A stretch of 64,000 nt of DNA from Edwardsiella tarda ATCC 15947 = NBRC 105688 (GTDB lineage: Bacteria > Pseudomonadota > Gammaproteobacteria > Enterobacterales > Enterobacteriaceae), in contig NZ_CP084506.1 in assembly GCF_003113495.2 (NCBI RefSeq), positions 2,294,001 through 2,358,000 of the forward strand, in the 5' to 3' direction. The translations under genes were made by a program, and so were the position numbers. The notes below the pieces were generated by a model that was not told the origin of the DNA, ran no database searches, and worked only from the letters and a program-made list of their open reading frames with translations. Below, piece after piece: positions 56,097 through 64,000 of the stretch; within the stretch, counting starts at the first letter, position 1; every line of letters starts with the position of its first letter.

Positions 56097-58094
56097 ATGA
56101 ACTATAGACGTGACATCGATGGACTAAGAGCATTAGCCATTATACTTGTGATGATTTTTCATGGTGGATTAGGCCTGTTTCCATCAGGGTTTATTGGCGT
56201 TGATATATTTTTTGTGATTTCTGGTTTTTTAATCACCAGCATCATCAAGGGGGATATCGAGAAAGGTAGATTTTCCCTCGCTAATTTCTATATTCGAAGG
56301 GCTTGGCGGATTCAACCAGCGCTATTAGCCACGGTCATCATCACTTGCCTTGTCGCAATATTTTTCTATCTTCCGGCTGACTTTGAAGAAACGATAAAAA
56401 GCGCAAAATACACGCTACTACTCATCTCAAACCAATTTTATTCAAGAATCACAACAAGTTACGCCGCACCCAACAGTGAGACATTGCTGTTATTACATAC
56501 CTGGTCGCTGTCGATTGAATGGCAATGGTATCTCATACTTCCCATCGCACTCTCACTCTCGGCTAAATACCTCAGTCAGAAGAGTATAAAGTTATGCTTA
56601 GTCAGTGGCTGCGTATTATTTTTCATCCTGGAAAATATACTTTCATATATCTCTCCCGATAGGAATTATTATTTTTTCAGCAGCCGAGTATTCGAGTTCA
56701 TGGCGGGTGCGGCGCTGGCCTATATTAGCACAAGCTATATCGATAATAAGAAGACGCTCGCCAACCTATTGGGTATTCTCGCCCTTGCAGCCCTGCTGAT
56801 AATGAGTACCCGAAGCGATATCCTAGCGGGTTACCCAAACGCTTGGTCATTCGCTATCTGCCTCTCGGCATGTCTCTTAATCTATATTGGGAAGCGTTCA
56901 CACAATATCGTCAGCCGACTACTTTCCTCGGCCCCGTTGGTCTTCATCGGGAGTATCTCTTACTCGCTATACTTATGGCATTGGCCGGTCTTCTCCTTTG
57001 CACACTATGTCGGCTGGTTGCAGGGAGTCCCCTCGCGATTACTCGGCATTGCGCTCAGTTTCGTGCTCGCGCTCTTATCCTACTATCTTATTGAGACACC
57101 GCTACGCCGTAAGCGCTATAGCCTGTTAAAGACGCTCACTATCCTCGCCATCATCCCGGCGATCGCGTTCTCCTTGGCCTACTCGCTCACCCAGAAAGCG
57201 CAGGGATTCCCCGCGCGCATGGGCCAGCGCTATGTTGACATGGAGCGCGCCTTGACGGCCTATGATCCCAGCGCGCGTCAGGCATGTATCGATATCGGCA
57301 ACATCGATCAGGCAGAAAAGACATGTCGTATCGGTGATCGGCATGGTACTCGCCGCGCACTGCTGATCGGCGATTCCCACTCCAACCATTTCTGGTACTT
57401 CTTCGACAAAATCGGCAAAGATGCCAAGCTCGCCATCACGCCGCTCGCGACATCAAGCTGCCTGACGCTACCCGGAATTTACCAATATAATTGGTGGAAA
57501 TTTAAGGATCGAGTCTATCAACAGTGCCATGACGACACAGCGAAGTATTACTCGCTGATCAGGCAGAACAAGTATGACTATGTTATTCTCGGCGAAGTGT
57601 GGGATGACTATGTCTCAGACAGTATTATCAACCAGGTTGGCGATACCCGCTCTCTGCCCCTCGCCAAGGCGCGTATTCGCCACGCCTTAGAGCAGGCGCT
57701 CGACACCATCGTTGCGAGCGGTGCCACTCCCGTCATCATCAAAAGTATTTACCCGATGCCGAAAGACTATGCCGCCTGTTTCTATCGTGGCATCAAGCTA
57801 CACGATAACAACATGGTGTCACAGTGTAATAATGCCTGGGCAGGCAATGAATCTAACTGGTTTAGCCAGCAAGTTGATCAGCTCAAGGCGCACTACCCAA
57901 GCTTAATAATTATCGATCCGAAAGCGGTCCAATGCCGCGATGGGCGCTGCGCGCTAGATATTAATGGCGTGCCGATCTATCGCGATGTGGGTCATATTAC
58001 CGATTATGCATCGGCACATCTCGCCCAACACTACCTCGCCACGCAAGGGAATCCCTTTCTCCAGGTGAACCCGCTCACGCGACGAGAACCCTGA
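56097..58094 (+). CDS. OafA-like acyltransferase with SGNH domain
   Basis: 665 residues. Residues 1-360 are an acyltransferase-3 membrane domain with ten or so helices and the family motifs YRRDIDGLRALAIILVMIFHGG, GVDIFFVISGFLI and TWSLSIEWQWYLILPI. The remaining part is a periplasmic SGNH hydrolase-like domain with GDSHSNHFW near residue 425 and a C-terminal D-x-x-H type block (YRDVGHITDYASAHL). Such fusions acetylate O-antigen or other surface glycans. It is monocistronic and its 5' half is clearly richer in A+T than metG, pointing to acquisition. Confidence 0.9.
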   Translation: MNYRRDIDGLRALAIILVMIFHGGLGLFPSGFIGVDIFFVISGFLITSIIKGDIEKGRFSLANFYIRRAWRIQPALLATVIITCLVAIFFYLPADFEETIKSAKYTLLLISNQFYSRITTSYAAPNSETLLLLHTWSLSIEWQWYLILPIALSLSAKYLSQKSIKLCLVSGCVLFFILENILSYISPDRNYYFFSSRVFEFMAGAALAYISTSYIDNKKTLANLLGILALAALLIMSTRSDILAGYPNAWSFAICLSACLLIYIGKRSHNIVSRLLSSAPLVFIGSISYSLYLWHWPVFSFAHYVGWLQGVPSRLLGIALSFVLALLSYYLIETPLRRKRYSLLKTLTILAIIPAIAFSLAYSLTQKAQGFPARMGQRYVDMERALTAYDPSARQACIDIGNIDQAEKTCRIGDRHGTRRALLIGDSHSNHFWYFFDKIGKDAKLAITPLATSSCLTLPGIYQYNWWKFKDRVYQQCHDDTAKYYSLIRQNKYDYVILGEVWDDYVSDSIINQVGDTRSLPLAKARIRHALEQALDTIVASGATPVIIKSIYPMPKDYAACFYRGIKLHDNNMVSQCNNAWAGNESNWFSQQVDQLKAHYPSLIIIDPKAVQCRDGRCALDINGVPIYRDVGHITDYASAHLAQHYLATQGNPFLQVNPLTRREP

Positions 58095-58111
58095 TCGTTT
58101 TCCTCGCCCTG

Positions 58112-58143
58112 TTGACCGGTCAGTTTCGTGACTGACCGGTCAA
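58112..58143 (+). terminator. Palindrome after the acyltransferase gene
   Basis: TTGACCGGTCAG and CTGACCGGTCAA are perfect inverted copies separated by 8 bp. Each arm itself contains the palindrome GACCGGTC. No T run; it may be a terminator stem or a binding site. Confidence 0.5.
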
Positions 58144-58309
58144 CTACGCCCTTGATGTCACCCTTCTCCCCCCTGCTCACCTTTACTCACCCTCACTGTG
58201 CCTGATGGGACAACCACGCTGGCTCATGAGTGTTCGGCACGCTGGACTCGCGCCTGCGCCAAATACGGTGAGGAAGGTGAATGGGGTAAACACAGAAAAT
58301 GGGGTTAGG

Positions 58310-58349
58310 GCGGCTAGTGCGGCTAGTGCGGCTAGTGCGGCTAGTGCGG
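58310..58349. repeat. Nonanucleotide tandem repeat (GCGGCTAGT)x4
   Basis: Four perfect copies plus GCGG, in the gap between the acyltransferase gene and lysP. Confidence 0.93.
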
Positions 58350-58378
58350 TCAATAATCGGACATAAACCATCATAGCA

Positions 58379-58412
58379 CAACGCCCCGCGCCATCAGGCT
58401 CACGGGGCGTTG
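58379..58412 (-). terminator. Terminator of lysP
   Basis: 10-bp stem CAACGCCCCG/CGGGGCGTTG with a 14-base loop just past the lysP stop, read on the minus strand; short T content after it. Confidence 0.7.
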
Positions 58413-58434
58413 CTTTACCACACGGCGCGTACGC

Positions 58435-59916
58435 TTAGTCGATCTTGGTCTTCGGGAAGGTCATCTCGCTGTAGCGCACGAAATGCGTGCCTTGCGTCAG
58501 CTTGTAACCGAACCAAATAATCAGGAACAGCGGCAGGCCGATATAGGTTGCCGTTACGCCGTACCAGTCGATGCGATCTTCCAGGAACGCCTCATAGTTC
58601 TGCCCCAGGGTAATGATCAGGCACAGTACGAAGGCGAAGATCGGCCCGAGCGGGAAGAAACCGGACTTGTAAGGCAAGGCATTCAGATCCAGCCCCGCCT
58701 TGACATAGCCGCGACGGAAACGATAGTGACTGATGGCGATGCCCAGCCAGGCGATGAATCCCGTCATCCCCGAGGTGTTCAACAGCCACAGATACACTTC
58801 CTGGTTACCAAACATCGAGCTGAGGAAGCACAGGCCGGCGACCACGGTGGTGGCGTACAGCGCGTTACGCGGCACCCCGCCCTTCGACAGACGAGCGAAA
58901 ATACGCGGCGCCTTGCCTTCCGTCGCCAGGGTATACAGCATACGCGTCGAGGCATACATCCCGGAGTTACCGGCAGACAGCACCGCCGTCAGGATCACCG
59001 CGTTCATCACCGCCGCCGCAGACAGCAGACCGGCATTCTTGAACACCAGGGTGAACGGACTGACGGAGATATCCTTCACATCGTTACGCAGCAGGCTGGG
59101 ATCGGTATAGGGGATCAGCAGGCTGATGATCAGGATGGCGAACACATAGAACAACAGGATACGCCAGAACACCTGACGCACCGCCATCGGAATGTTTTTA
59201 CCCGGATCTTTCGACTCACCGGCGGCGATGCCGATCAACTCGGTGCCCTGGAAGGAGAAGCCGACGATCATCGCGACCCCGATCATCGAGGCGAAGCCCC
59301 CGGCGAAAGGTGCGTCACCGACGACCCAGTTATGGAAGCCGGCATGCTCGCCGCCCTTGAGAATACCGACAATCATCATCAGGCCGACGGCGATAAAGAT
59401 GATGACCGTGCTAACTTTGATCAGCGAGAACCAATACTCCGCTTCGCCGAAGCCCTTCACCGAGATGTAGTTCAGCAGGAAGATCAGCCCCAGGAACAAC
59501 GCACTCCAGATCCAACCGGGCAGGTCAGGGAACCAATAGCCCATTACCAATTGCGCGGCCACCAAGTCCACGGCAATGGTCACCGCCCAGTTGTACCAGT
59601 AGTTCCAGCCCAGCGCGAAGCCAAAGCCCTCTTCAACGTAGCGAGAGCCATAGGTAGAAAACGAACCGGAAACCGGCATAAACGCCGCCAGCTCACCCAA
59701 GCTGGTCATCAGGAAATACACCATCATGCCGATGATGATGTAGGACAACAATGCCCCGCCCGGCCCCGCCTGAGAGACCGTCGCGCCCGATGCGACAAAC
59801 AGCCCAGTACCGATGGACCCGCCGATAGCAATCATCGACAAATGCCGCGCTTTTAACTCCCGGCGCAGCGCCGGTCCTTGTCCCGTGTCAGAGACGGTAG
59901 TTTTTGTCTGAGCCAT
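58435..59916 (-). CDS. lysP: Lysine-specific permease LysP
   Basis: 493 residues (E. coli 489), twelve membrane helices. The APC-family start LRRELKARHLSMIAIGGSIG and TGLFVASGATVSQAGPGGAL, and SFQGTELIGIAAGESKDPGK, match LysP closely. It imports lysine and in E. coli also restrains CadC. The neighbourhood lysP-yeiE-yeiH-nfo is that of E. coli. Confidence 0.95.
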   Translation of the reverse strand: MAQTKTTVSDTGQGPALRRELKARHLSMIAIGGSIGTGLFVASGATVSQAGPGGALLSYIIIGMMVYFLMTSLGELAAFMPVSGSFSTYGSRYVEEGFGFALGWNYWYNWAVTIAVDLVAAQLVMGYWFPDLPGWIWSALFLGLIFLLNYISVKGFGEAEYWFSLIKVSTVIIFIAVGLMMIVGILKGGEHAGFHNWVVGDAPFAGGFASMIGVAMIVGFSFQGTELIGIAAGESKDPGKNIPMAVRQVFWRILLFYVFAILIISLLIPYTDPSLLRNDVKDISVSPFTLVFKNAGLLSAAAVMNAVILTAVLSAGNSGMYASTRMLYTLATEGKAPRIFARLSKGGVPRNALYATTVVAGLCFLSSMFGNQEVYLWLLNTSGMTGFIAWLGIAISHYRFRRGYVKAGLDLNALPYKSGFFPLGPIFAFVLCLIITLGQNYEAFLEDRIDWYGVTATYIGLPLFLIIWFGYKLTQGTHFVRYSEMTFPKTKID

Positions 59917-60093
59917 TAGAACCCTATCGTTGTTTCGCGTTAAATCATAAAACCCGGCGCGATTGTAACAAATCCATCTGCGGCGGGAAGTAACAATCTA
60001 ACGATAATAAGAGAGCTTCATGATGATGGAAGGATTATTAGCGAACGGCACGGCGAACGGACAAGAAAAATACACAAGGATGACAAGGCACTA

Positions 60094-60117
60094 CGACGGC
60101 AGCCTTGGCTGCCGTCG
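60094..60117 (-). terminator. Terminator of yeiE
   Basis: 10-bp perfect stem CGACGGCAGC/GCTGCCGTCG with a 4-base loop, just past the yeiE stop. No clear T run on the minus strand. Confidence 0.65.
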
Positions 60118-60126
60118 CCCCTGATG

Positions 60127-60993
60127 TCATGCCTGACAGTAACTCAGAAAACGTGCCAACGCCTTCGAGATATGCTTCTGGCGATGATGGATCAAGTAGA
60201 GAGAACGATGCAGGTTAATCCCCGGCAAAGGCACTTCGACCAAGGTCCCATTGCTCAGTTGCTCCTCGATCACCCGCCGCGATAGGCAACTGATACCGAT
60301 GCCATAACGCACGGCATGCTTGATCGCCTCCGAATTGCCCAACTCCATCACCAAGTCAAAATGTGGCAAGTGCGAGAGCAACAGGTGCTCGACCACCTCG
60401 CGGGTACCCGAGCCGGTCTCACGCAAGATCCAGGGCGCCTCGGCCAGGCGCGCCAGCGTTACCGGTTCGCGTAGCAGGGGATGATCCGGGGCGGCGAACA
60501 CCACCAACTCATCCTCTAACCAGCTCTGGGTGGTCAGCTCCGGCATATGGCATGGCCCCTCGATCAATCCCAGATCGGCGTTGAACTCAGCCACCGCGCT
60601 GATCACATCGTGGCTGTTGCCGACATGCAACTCCAGCGGCGTCACCGGGAAGTCTCGTCGGTAGGCGGCCATCATCGGCGGCAGAATATAGTTACCGATG
60701 GTACTGCTGGCCGCGATACGCAAGGCACCGCTCTCGCCCTTAAATAGCTGCTCGATCTCGCTAGCCTGCTCCAGCAACGCCATCGCCTTGGGATAAAGCA
60801 AGCGACCGTGCTCGTTCACCACTAACCGCTTGCCTACGCGATCGAACAGTCGTACCGACAACTGCGTCTCCAGATCGGAGAGCGCCGCGCTCACCGCCGA
60901 TTGAGAGAGCGCCAGCACCATCGAGGCCTGCGTCGTCGAACCGCTTTTCAATACTTCGGTAAAAACTTCCAGTTGTCGCAAGGTAATGTGCAT
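60127..60993 (-). CDS. yeiE: LysR-family regulator YeiE
   Basis: ATG 60993 ([20 protein letters not shown]) matches E. coli YeiE; a TTG four codons upstream is less likely. 288 residues. The DNA-binding helix-turn-helix is at 17-40 ([20 protein letters not shown]), followed by a periplasmic-binding-like effector domain ([18 protein letters not shown]). YeiE has been described as a regulator linked to iron, sulphite defence and motility in enterics. Divergent from the usp gene region by about 200 bp and same strand as lysP. Confidence 0.93.
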   Translation of the reverse strand: MHITLRQLEVFTEVLKSGSTTQASMVLALSQSAVSAALSDLETQLSVRLFDRVGKRLVVNEHGRLLYPKAMALLEQASEIEQLFKGESGALRIAASSTIGNYILPPMMAAYRRDFPVTPLELHVGNSHDVISAVAEFNADLGLIEGPCHMPELTTQSWLEDELVVFAAPDHPLLREPVTLARLAEAPWILRETGSGTREVVEHLLLSHLPHFDLVMELGNSEAIKHAVRYGIGISCLSRRVIEEQLSNGTLVEVPLPGINLHRSLYLIHHRQKHISKALARFLSYCQA

Positions 60994-61162
60994 AGACAGA
61001 TCCAAACCGTTTCAATCGACCGCCGCCGTGGCTCAGGAGCACATCGCTCCCCGCACTGACGACGACAAAGCCATGCTCTGCGCCAGAGTCTTCTTACGCT
61101 CGGTTAATATAGATAAATCAGGGGTAATTTACTACTTAAAGTGATTTATCGCTGATCCCACA

Positions 61163-61193
61163 CGCCCTTCCCGTTCGAATGACGAGAAGGGCG
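61163..61193 (-). terminator. Hairpin after the universal stress protein gene
   Basis: Inverted repeat CGCCCTTC/GAAGGGCG, 8 bp with a 15-base loop, about 15 bp past the stop of the usp gene. Confidence 0.55.
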
Positions 61194-61207
61194 GGCACGA
61201 CAGCGAG

Positions 61208-61648
61208 TTAACGCACCACTAACACCGACATACTGGCGTGGCGCACGACTCGGGCAGCGTTCGAGCCGAGTAGGTAGGTCGACATGCTAGGACGACGCGA
61301 GCCGATGATGATCAGATCCGCGCCGCATCCCTCCGCCTCTTTCAGGATCTCATCATAGATGGAACCCCAACTCACCTTGACCGCGACGCGATCCGACGCC
61401 AGCGGCAACGAGGCGGCCAATGCCGCCAGGCGATCTTCGGCCTGCTGCAGCGCCGCATCGCGCAACTCGGCGATCTGCTCAGGATACTCACTTAAAAAGG
61501 CGGTCGGCATCGCGGGGTGTACATGTAGCAAATACAGCGTGGCGTTGCCCTGATTGGCAAAAAACAGGGCATGGCGCAACGCCTCTTGCGTCAACTGCGG
61601 CTCTGCCAAATCGACCGGCACCAAAATCACCCGATAGGCACCATCCAT
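61208..61648 (-). CDS. Universal stress protein, UspF/UspG group
   Basis: ATG 61648 is preceded by AGGAGGT and gives 146 residues, the family size; the open frame continuing upstream is spurious. The ATP-binding signature G-x2-G-x9-G-S region is present as IIIGSRRPSMSTYLLGSNAA then RVVRHASMSVLVVR, typical of the nucleotide-binding UspFG type. Cytosolic; in enterics members of this group are induced by stasis and influence adhesion or motility. Monocistronic. Confidence 0.9.
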   Translation of the reverse strand: MDGAYRVILVPVDLAEPQLTQEALRHALFFANQGNATLYLLHVHPAMPTAFLSEYPEQIAELRDAALQQAEDRLAALAASLPLASDRVAVKVSWGSIYDEILKEAEGCGADLIIIGSRRPSMSTYLLGSNAARVVRHASMSVLVVR

Positions 61649-61856
61649 AATGGACCTCCTGCATGGATATTTGGAATAGATACTAGATTCAACACGCCTG
61701 CTAGTTATAACACGAGCGGGTGAAAAATTAGCCAACCCAGGACACACTTCTCCGCCGTGTGCTTGTGGCAAACACGCGTCGTCGACCTCCGCACACCGCC
61801 CTCAACATCCCCTAACGCTTGCACTATACTGAATAAACCGGGTCGAGGAGGACATC

Positions 61857-62114
61857 ATGGAAACACTCTATGGCTATCTGATCGCTATCCTGATCGCCGT
61901 GGCGATCGCGGCTTTCGCCTGGACACGGCGCGGTTGGCACGCCGGCGTACTCGCCCTCATCTTGCAGGCCGTCCTGGCTGTCCTCTTCTACCAAGGCGCC
62001 TGGCTACTCTCTCAGGGGAATGCCGTCACCGCCGCCCTGGCGGCATTACTCTCGCCGATCAGCGTCCTCCTGATCATCATCAACCTCGGCGCCGCCGATA
62101 CGCCACGAGGCTGA
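61857..62114 (+). CDS. Small membrane protein of unknown function
   Basis: 85 residues with three hydrophobic segments: YLIAILIAVAIAAFAWT, VLALILQAVLAVLFYQGAWL and AALLSPISVLLIIINLG, with a positively charged loop (RRGWH) between the first two. The start is well supported by GAGGAGG seven bases upstream. I do not recognise a family. It lies divergent from the usp gene and 141 bp before yeiH, with a TATACT-like -10 at about 61825. Confidence 0.72.
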   Translation: METLYGYLIAILIAVAIAAFAWTRRGWHAGVLALILQAVLAVLFYQGAWLLSQGNAVTAALAALLSPISVLLIIINLGAADTPRG

Positions 62115-62255
62115 TTTTTCAGGCTAAGGCGCCATAATACGAGGCATAACAGATATCTCTATTAATCATACTAATATTATCGATTTAAAATTTACCCGCG
62201 ACCTCTTTAAGCTTGACCTCCTTTTTTATAAAAACAACGCTAACTCGACGTAACA

Positions 62256-63326
62256 ATGACAACTCATCAATCGCATTCTCCTGCACCACACTACTCACAC
62301 GCCCTGCTGCGTCTGCTACCCGGGCTGATCTTAACGGGCGCGATCACCGCCATCGCCATGTGGGCCGGTGCGCTCCCCTGGGTCGAGCAACTCGGTTTCG
62401 GGGCGCTGACGCTGGCTATCATCCTCGGGATTATCATCGGTAACACGGCCTATCCGGCACTCAGCATCCCCTGCTCCGTCGGGGTGCATCTGGCTAAACA
62501 GAAATTCTTACGCTTGGGGATCATCCTGTATGGCTTCCGACTGACCTTCCAACAGATCGCCGATGTCGGCCTGACCGGCATCGTGACCGATGCGTTGACG
62601 CTCACCTCCACCTTCCTGCTGGCGATGTGGTTAGGGCGTAAAGTATTCCGCATGGATAGCCAGACGGTAATGCTGATCGGTGCCGGTAGCAGCATCTGTG
62701 GCGCGGCAGCCGTGATGGCGACCGAGCCGGTCGTCAAGGCTGACGCCAGCAAGGTTTCCGTCGCCGTCTCTACCGTGGTTATCTTCGGTACCATCGCCAT
62801 CTTCCTCTATCCCTGGTTATATCAGCTCAATGCGCATTACCAGTGGATCGCCATGACCCAAGAGACTTTTGGCATCTATATCGGCTCGACGGTCCACGAG
62901 GTAGCGCAAGTGGTCGCCGCCGGACGCGCCATCAGCGACGATGCGGGCAACGCCGCCGTGATCACCAAGATGATCCGCGTCATGATGCTGGCGCCGTTCC
63001 TATTGGTGCTTTCCAGCGTTCTCAGCCGTGGTCAGCAAGGTAACGGCGGCAAGAAGGCGCCGATCACCATTCCTTGGTTCGCGGTGATCTTCATCCTGGT
63101 CGCCGGATTTAACTCCTTCGACCTCCTGCCTGCCGCGCTGGTCCACGCCCTGATCACCCTGGACACCATCCTGTTGGCGATGGCGATGGCCGCACTCGGT
63201 CTAACCACCCATATCAGCGCCATCCGTCAGGCGGGGATTCGCCCCATCATCCTAGCCAGTATCCTGTTCGCCTGGCTGATCGCCGGTGGTGCCGCCATCA
63301 ACCTGATCATCGAACGCTGCCTCTAA
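62256..63326 (+). CDS. yeiH: YeiH family membrane protein (UPF0324)
   Basis: 356 residues (E. coli 349), ten or so membrane helices. Conserved YeiH blocks [40 protein letters not shown] and [20 protein letters not shown] are intact. Family members are annotated as putative sulphate/anion exporters, and yeiH is coupled with yeiE, which regulates it in E. coli. No firm substrate. Ends at a good terminator. Confidence 0.9.
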   Translation: MTTHQSHSPAPHYSHALLRLLPGLILTGAITAIAMWAGALPWVEQLGFGALTLAIILGIIIGNTAYPALSIPCSVGVHLAKQKFLRLGIILYGFRLTFQQIADVGLTGIVTDALTLTSTFLLAMWLGRKVFRMDSQTVMLIGAGSSICGAAAVMATEPVVKADASKVSVAVSTVVIFGTIAIFLYPWLYQLNAHYQWIAMTQETFGIYIGSTVHEVAQVVAAGRAISDDAGNAAVITKMIRVMMLAPFLLVLSSVLSRGQQGNGGKKAPITIPWFAVIFILVAGFNSFDLLPAALVHALITLDTILLAMAMAALGLTTHISAIRQAGIRPIILASILFAWLIAGGAAINLIIERCL

Positions 63327-63347
63327 CAGCGGGTCACGCGTTTTCCC

Positions 63348-63383
63348 CACCCTGTTAACCCACGGTTAGCAGGGTGTTTTTTT
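63348..63383 (+). terminator. Terminator of yeiH
   Basis: 13-base arms CACCCTGTTAACC and GGTTAGCAGGGTG (one mismatch) followed by TTTTTTT. Confidence 0.92.
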
Positions 63384-63454
63384 ATGGCACCTAAAAGGCT
63401 ACGCGGCACCGATATTCGATGCCATAATAGCGCCCCGTATCAGGAGATAACTGC

Positions 63455-64000
63455 ATGAAATATATCGGAGCCCATGTCAGCGCCGCCGGGGGACTGGATC
63501 AAGCCGTCCTGCGCGCCCATGCGCTAGAGGCGACGGCGTTCGCACTGTTCACCAAGAATCAACGTCAATGGAAAGCGGCCCCGCTGACGGCGGAGAATAT
63601 CGCCAAGTTTCGCGCGGCTTGCGCCCAGTATGGCTATACCCCGCAGCAAATCTTGCCGCACGACAGCTACCTGATCAATCTGGGACATCCCGTCGCCGAG
63701 GCGCTGGAAAAGTCGCGTAACGCCTTTATCGATGAGATGCAGCGCTGTGCCGATCTCGGGCTGACACTACTCAACTTCCATCCGGGTAGCCACCTGTTGC
63801 AAATCGATGAACACGACTGCTTGGCCCGTATCGCCGAATCGATCAATCTTGCCCTGAGCCAGACTCAGGGGGTCTGTGCGGTCATCGAAAATACCGCGGG
63901 CCAAGGTAGCAATCTGGGATTTCGCTTCGAGCAGCTGGCGGAGATCATCGACCAGGTCGAGGATAAGTCACGCGTTGGCGTCTGTATCGATACCTGCCAC
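63455..64000 (+). CDS. nfo: Endonuclease IV (partial, C-terminus off the right edge)
   Basis: Starts at ATG 63455 behind AGGAG. The first 182 residues are seen: [62 protein letters not shown] and GVCIDTCH. These carry several of the zinc ligands of the AP endonuclease family 2 TIM barrel (His and Glu in HPGSH, ENTAGQG, DTCH). It incises abasic sites in base excision repair. The frame is open to the window end; E. coli Nfo has 285 residues. Confidence 0.96.
   Translation, partial: MKYIGAHVSAAGGLDQAVLRAHALEATAFALFTKNQRQWKAAPLTAENIAKFRAACAQYGYTPQQILPHDSYLINLGHPVAEALEKSRNAFIDEMQRCADLGLTLLNFHPGSHLLQIDEHDCLARIAESINLALSQTQGVCAVIENTAGQGSNLGFRFEQLAEIIDQVEDKSRVGVCIDTCH

Larger units (their letters stand above)
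58095..58434. other. Convergent intergenic region between the acyltransferase gene and lysP
   Basis: 340 bp. It contains a 12-bp-arm palindrome (58112-58143) that may end the acyltransferase transcript, a 9-bp tandem repeat (58310-58349) and the lysP terminator (58379-58412). No gene is credible; reading frames here come from the repeat. Confidence 0.65.

Noticed and set aside
58183..58381. Short minus-strand frames with ALA or SRT repeats after lysP
   Set aside because: They are produced by the 9-bp DNA repeat (a multiple of three) and have no start context or homology.
58483..59856. 457-codon open frame on the plus strand opposite lysP
   Set aside because: Composition is rich in His, Arg, Gln and Asp, as expected for the antisense of a GC-rich membrane protein gene; no ribosome site, no recognisable domain, and lysP on the other strand is conserved.

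Overview
The window is chromosomal DNA of an Enterobacterales member. Housekeeping gene order (lysP-yeiE-yeiH-nfo; asmA-dcd ... udk-mrp-metG; mtfA beside tRNA-Asn) and protein similarity to E. coli/Salmonella fit an enteric genome. The flg cluster directly abutting flhBAE, together with the overall impression, suggests Edwardsiella or a close Hafniaceae relative; this genus call is inference. Most of the window is GC-rich. The O-antigen locus at about 32.6-43 kb is strikingly AT-rich and looks acquired.

Region by region. (1) 1-1431: a Tat-type exported isochorismatase-fold hydrolase (cut by the left edge) behind an rclC homologue. (2) 1648-17633: the flagellar hook/rod/ring block. flgBCDEFGHIJ and flgKL run leftward, flgA and flgMN run rightward from the flgA/flgB divide, and flhBAE runs leftward. 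Two good sigma-28 promoters precede flgM and flgKL, and an inverted repeat between flgA and flgB resembles a FlhDC site. (3) 17795-19719: a ~200-bp palindromic intergenic repeat, then eptA (lipid A phosphoethanolamine transferase). (4) 19939-26362: mtfA, then five identical tRNA-Asn genes, each with its own promoter and terminator. Between copies 1 and 2 sits a three-gene module (LysR regulator, HAAAP-type amino acid transporter, cystathionine beta-lyase-like PLP enzyme). tmaR (yeeX) follows.

(5) 26611-46008: the O-antigen/nucleotide-sugar locus, all leftward: JUMPstart/ops, rmlBDAC, wzx, glycosyltransferase, wzy, acetyltransferase, glycosyltransferase, a decayed IS903-like element, a FemAB/GNAT-like acyltransferase, a polysaccharide deacetylase, two GT4 glycosyltransferases, galF, galE, ugd, a UDP-glucuronate 4-epimerase and gnd. 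The genes predict a Wzx/Wzy-type polymer with rhamnose, probably galacturonic acid, and non-stoichiometric acyl decoration. No wzz and no initiating transferase gene is present in the window.

(6) 46478-55922: dcuC, asmA, dcd, an EamA exporter inserted between dcd and udk, udk, mrp and metG. (7) 56097-64000: an acyltransferase-3/SGNH O-acyltransferase, lysP, yeiE, a universal stress protein, an 85-residue membrane protein, yeiH and the start of nfo (cut by the right edge).

I see no CRISPR array, prophage or obvious defence island. The observations most worth pursuing are the deacetylase/FemAB-like pair in the O-antigen locus, the transporter-lyase module between tRNA-Asn copies, the palindromic element at 17.8-18.0 kb, and the rclC-exported hydrolase pair.
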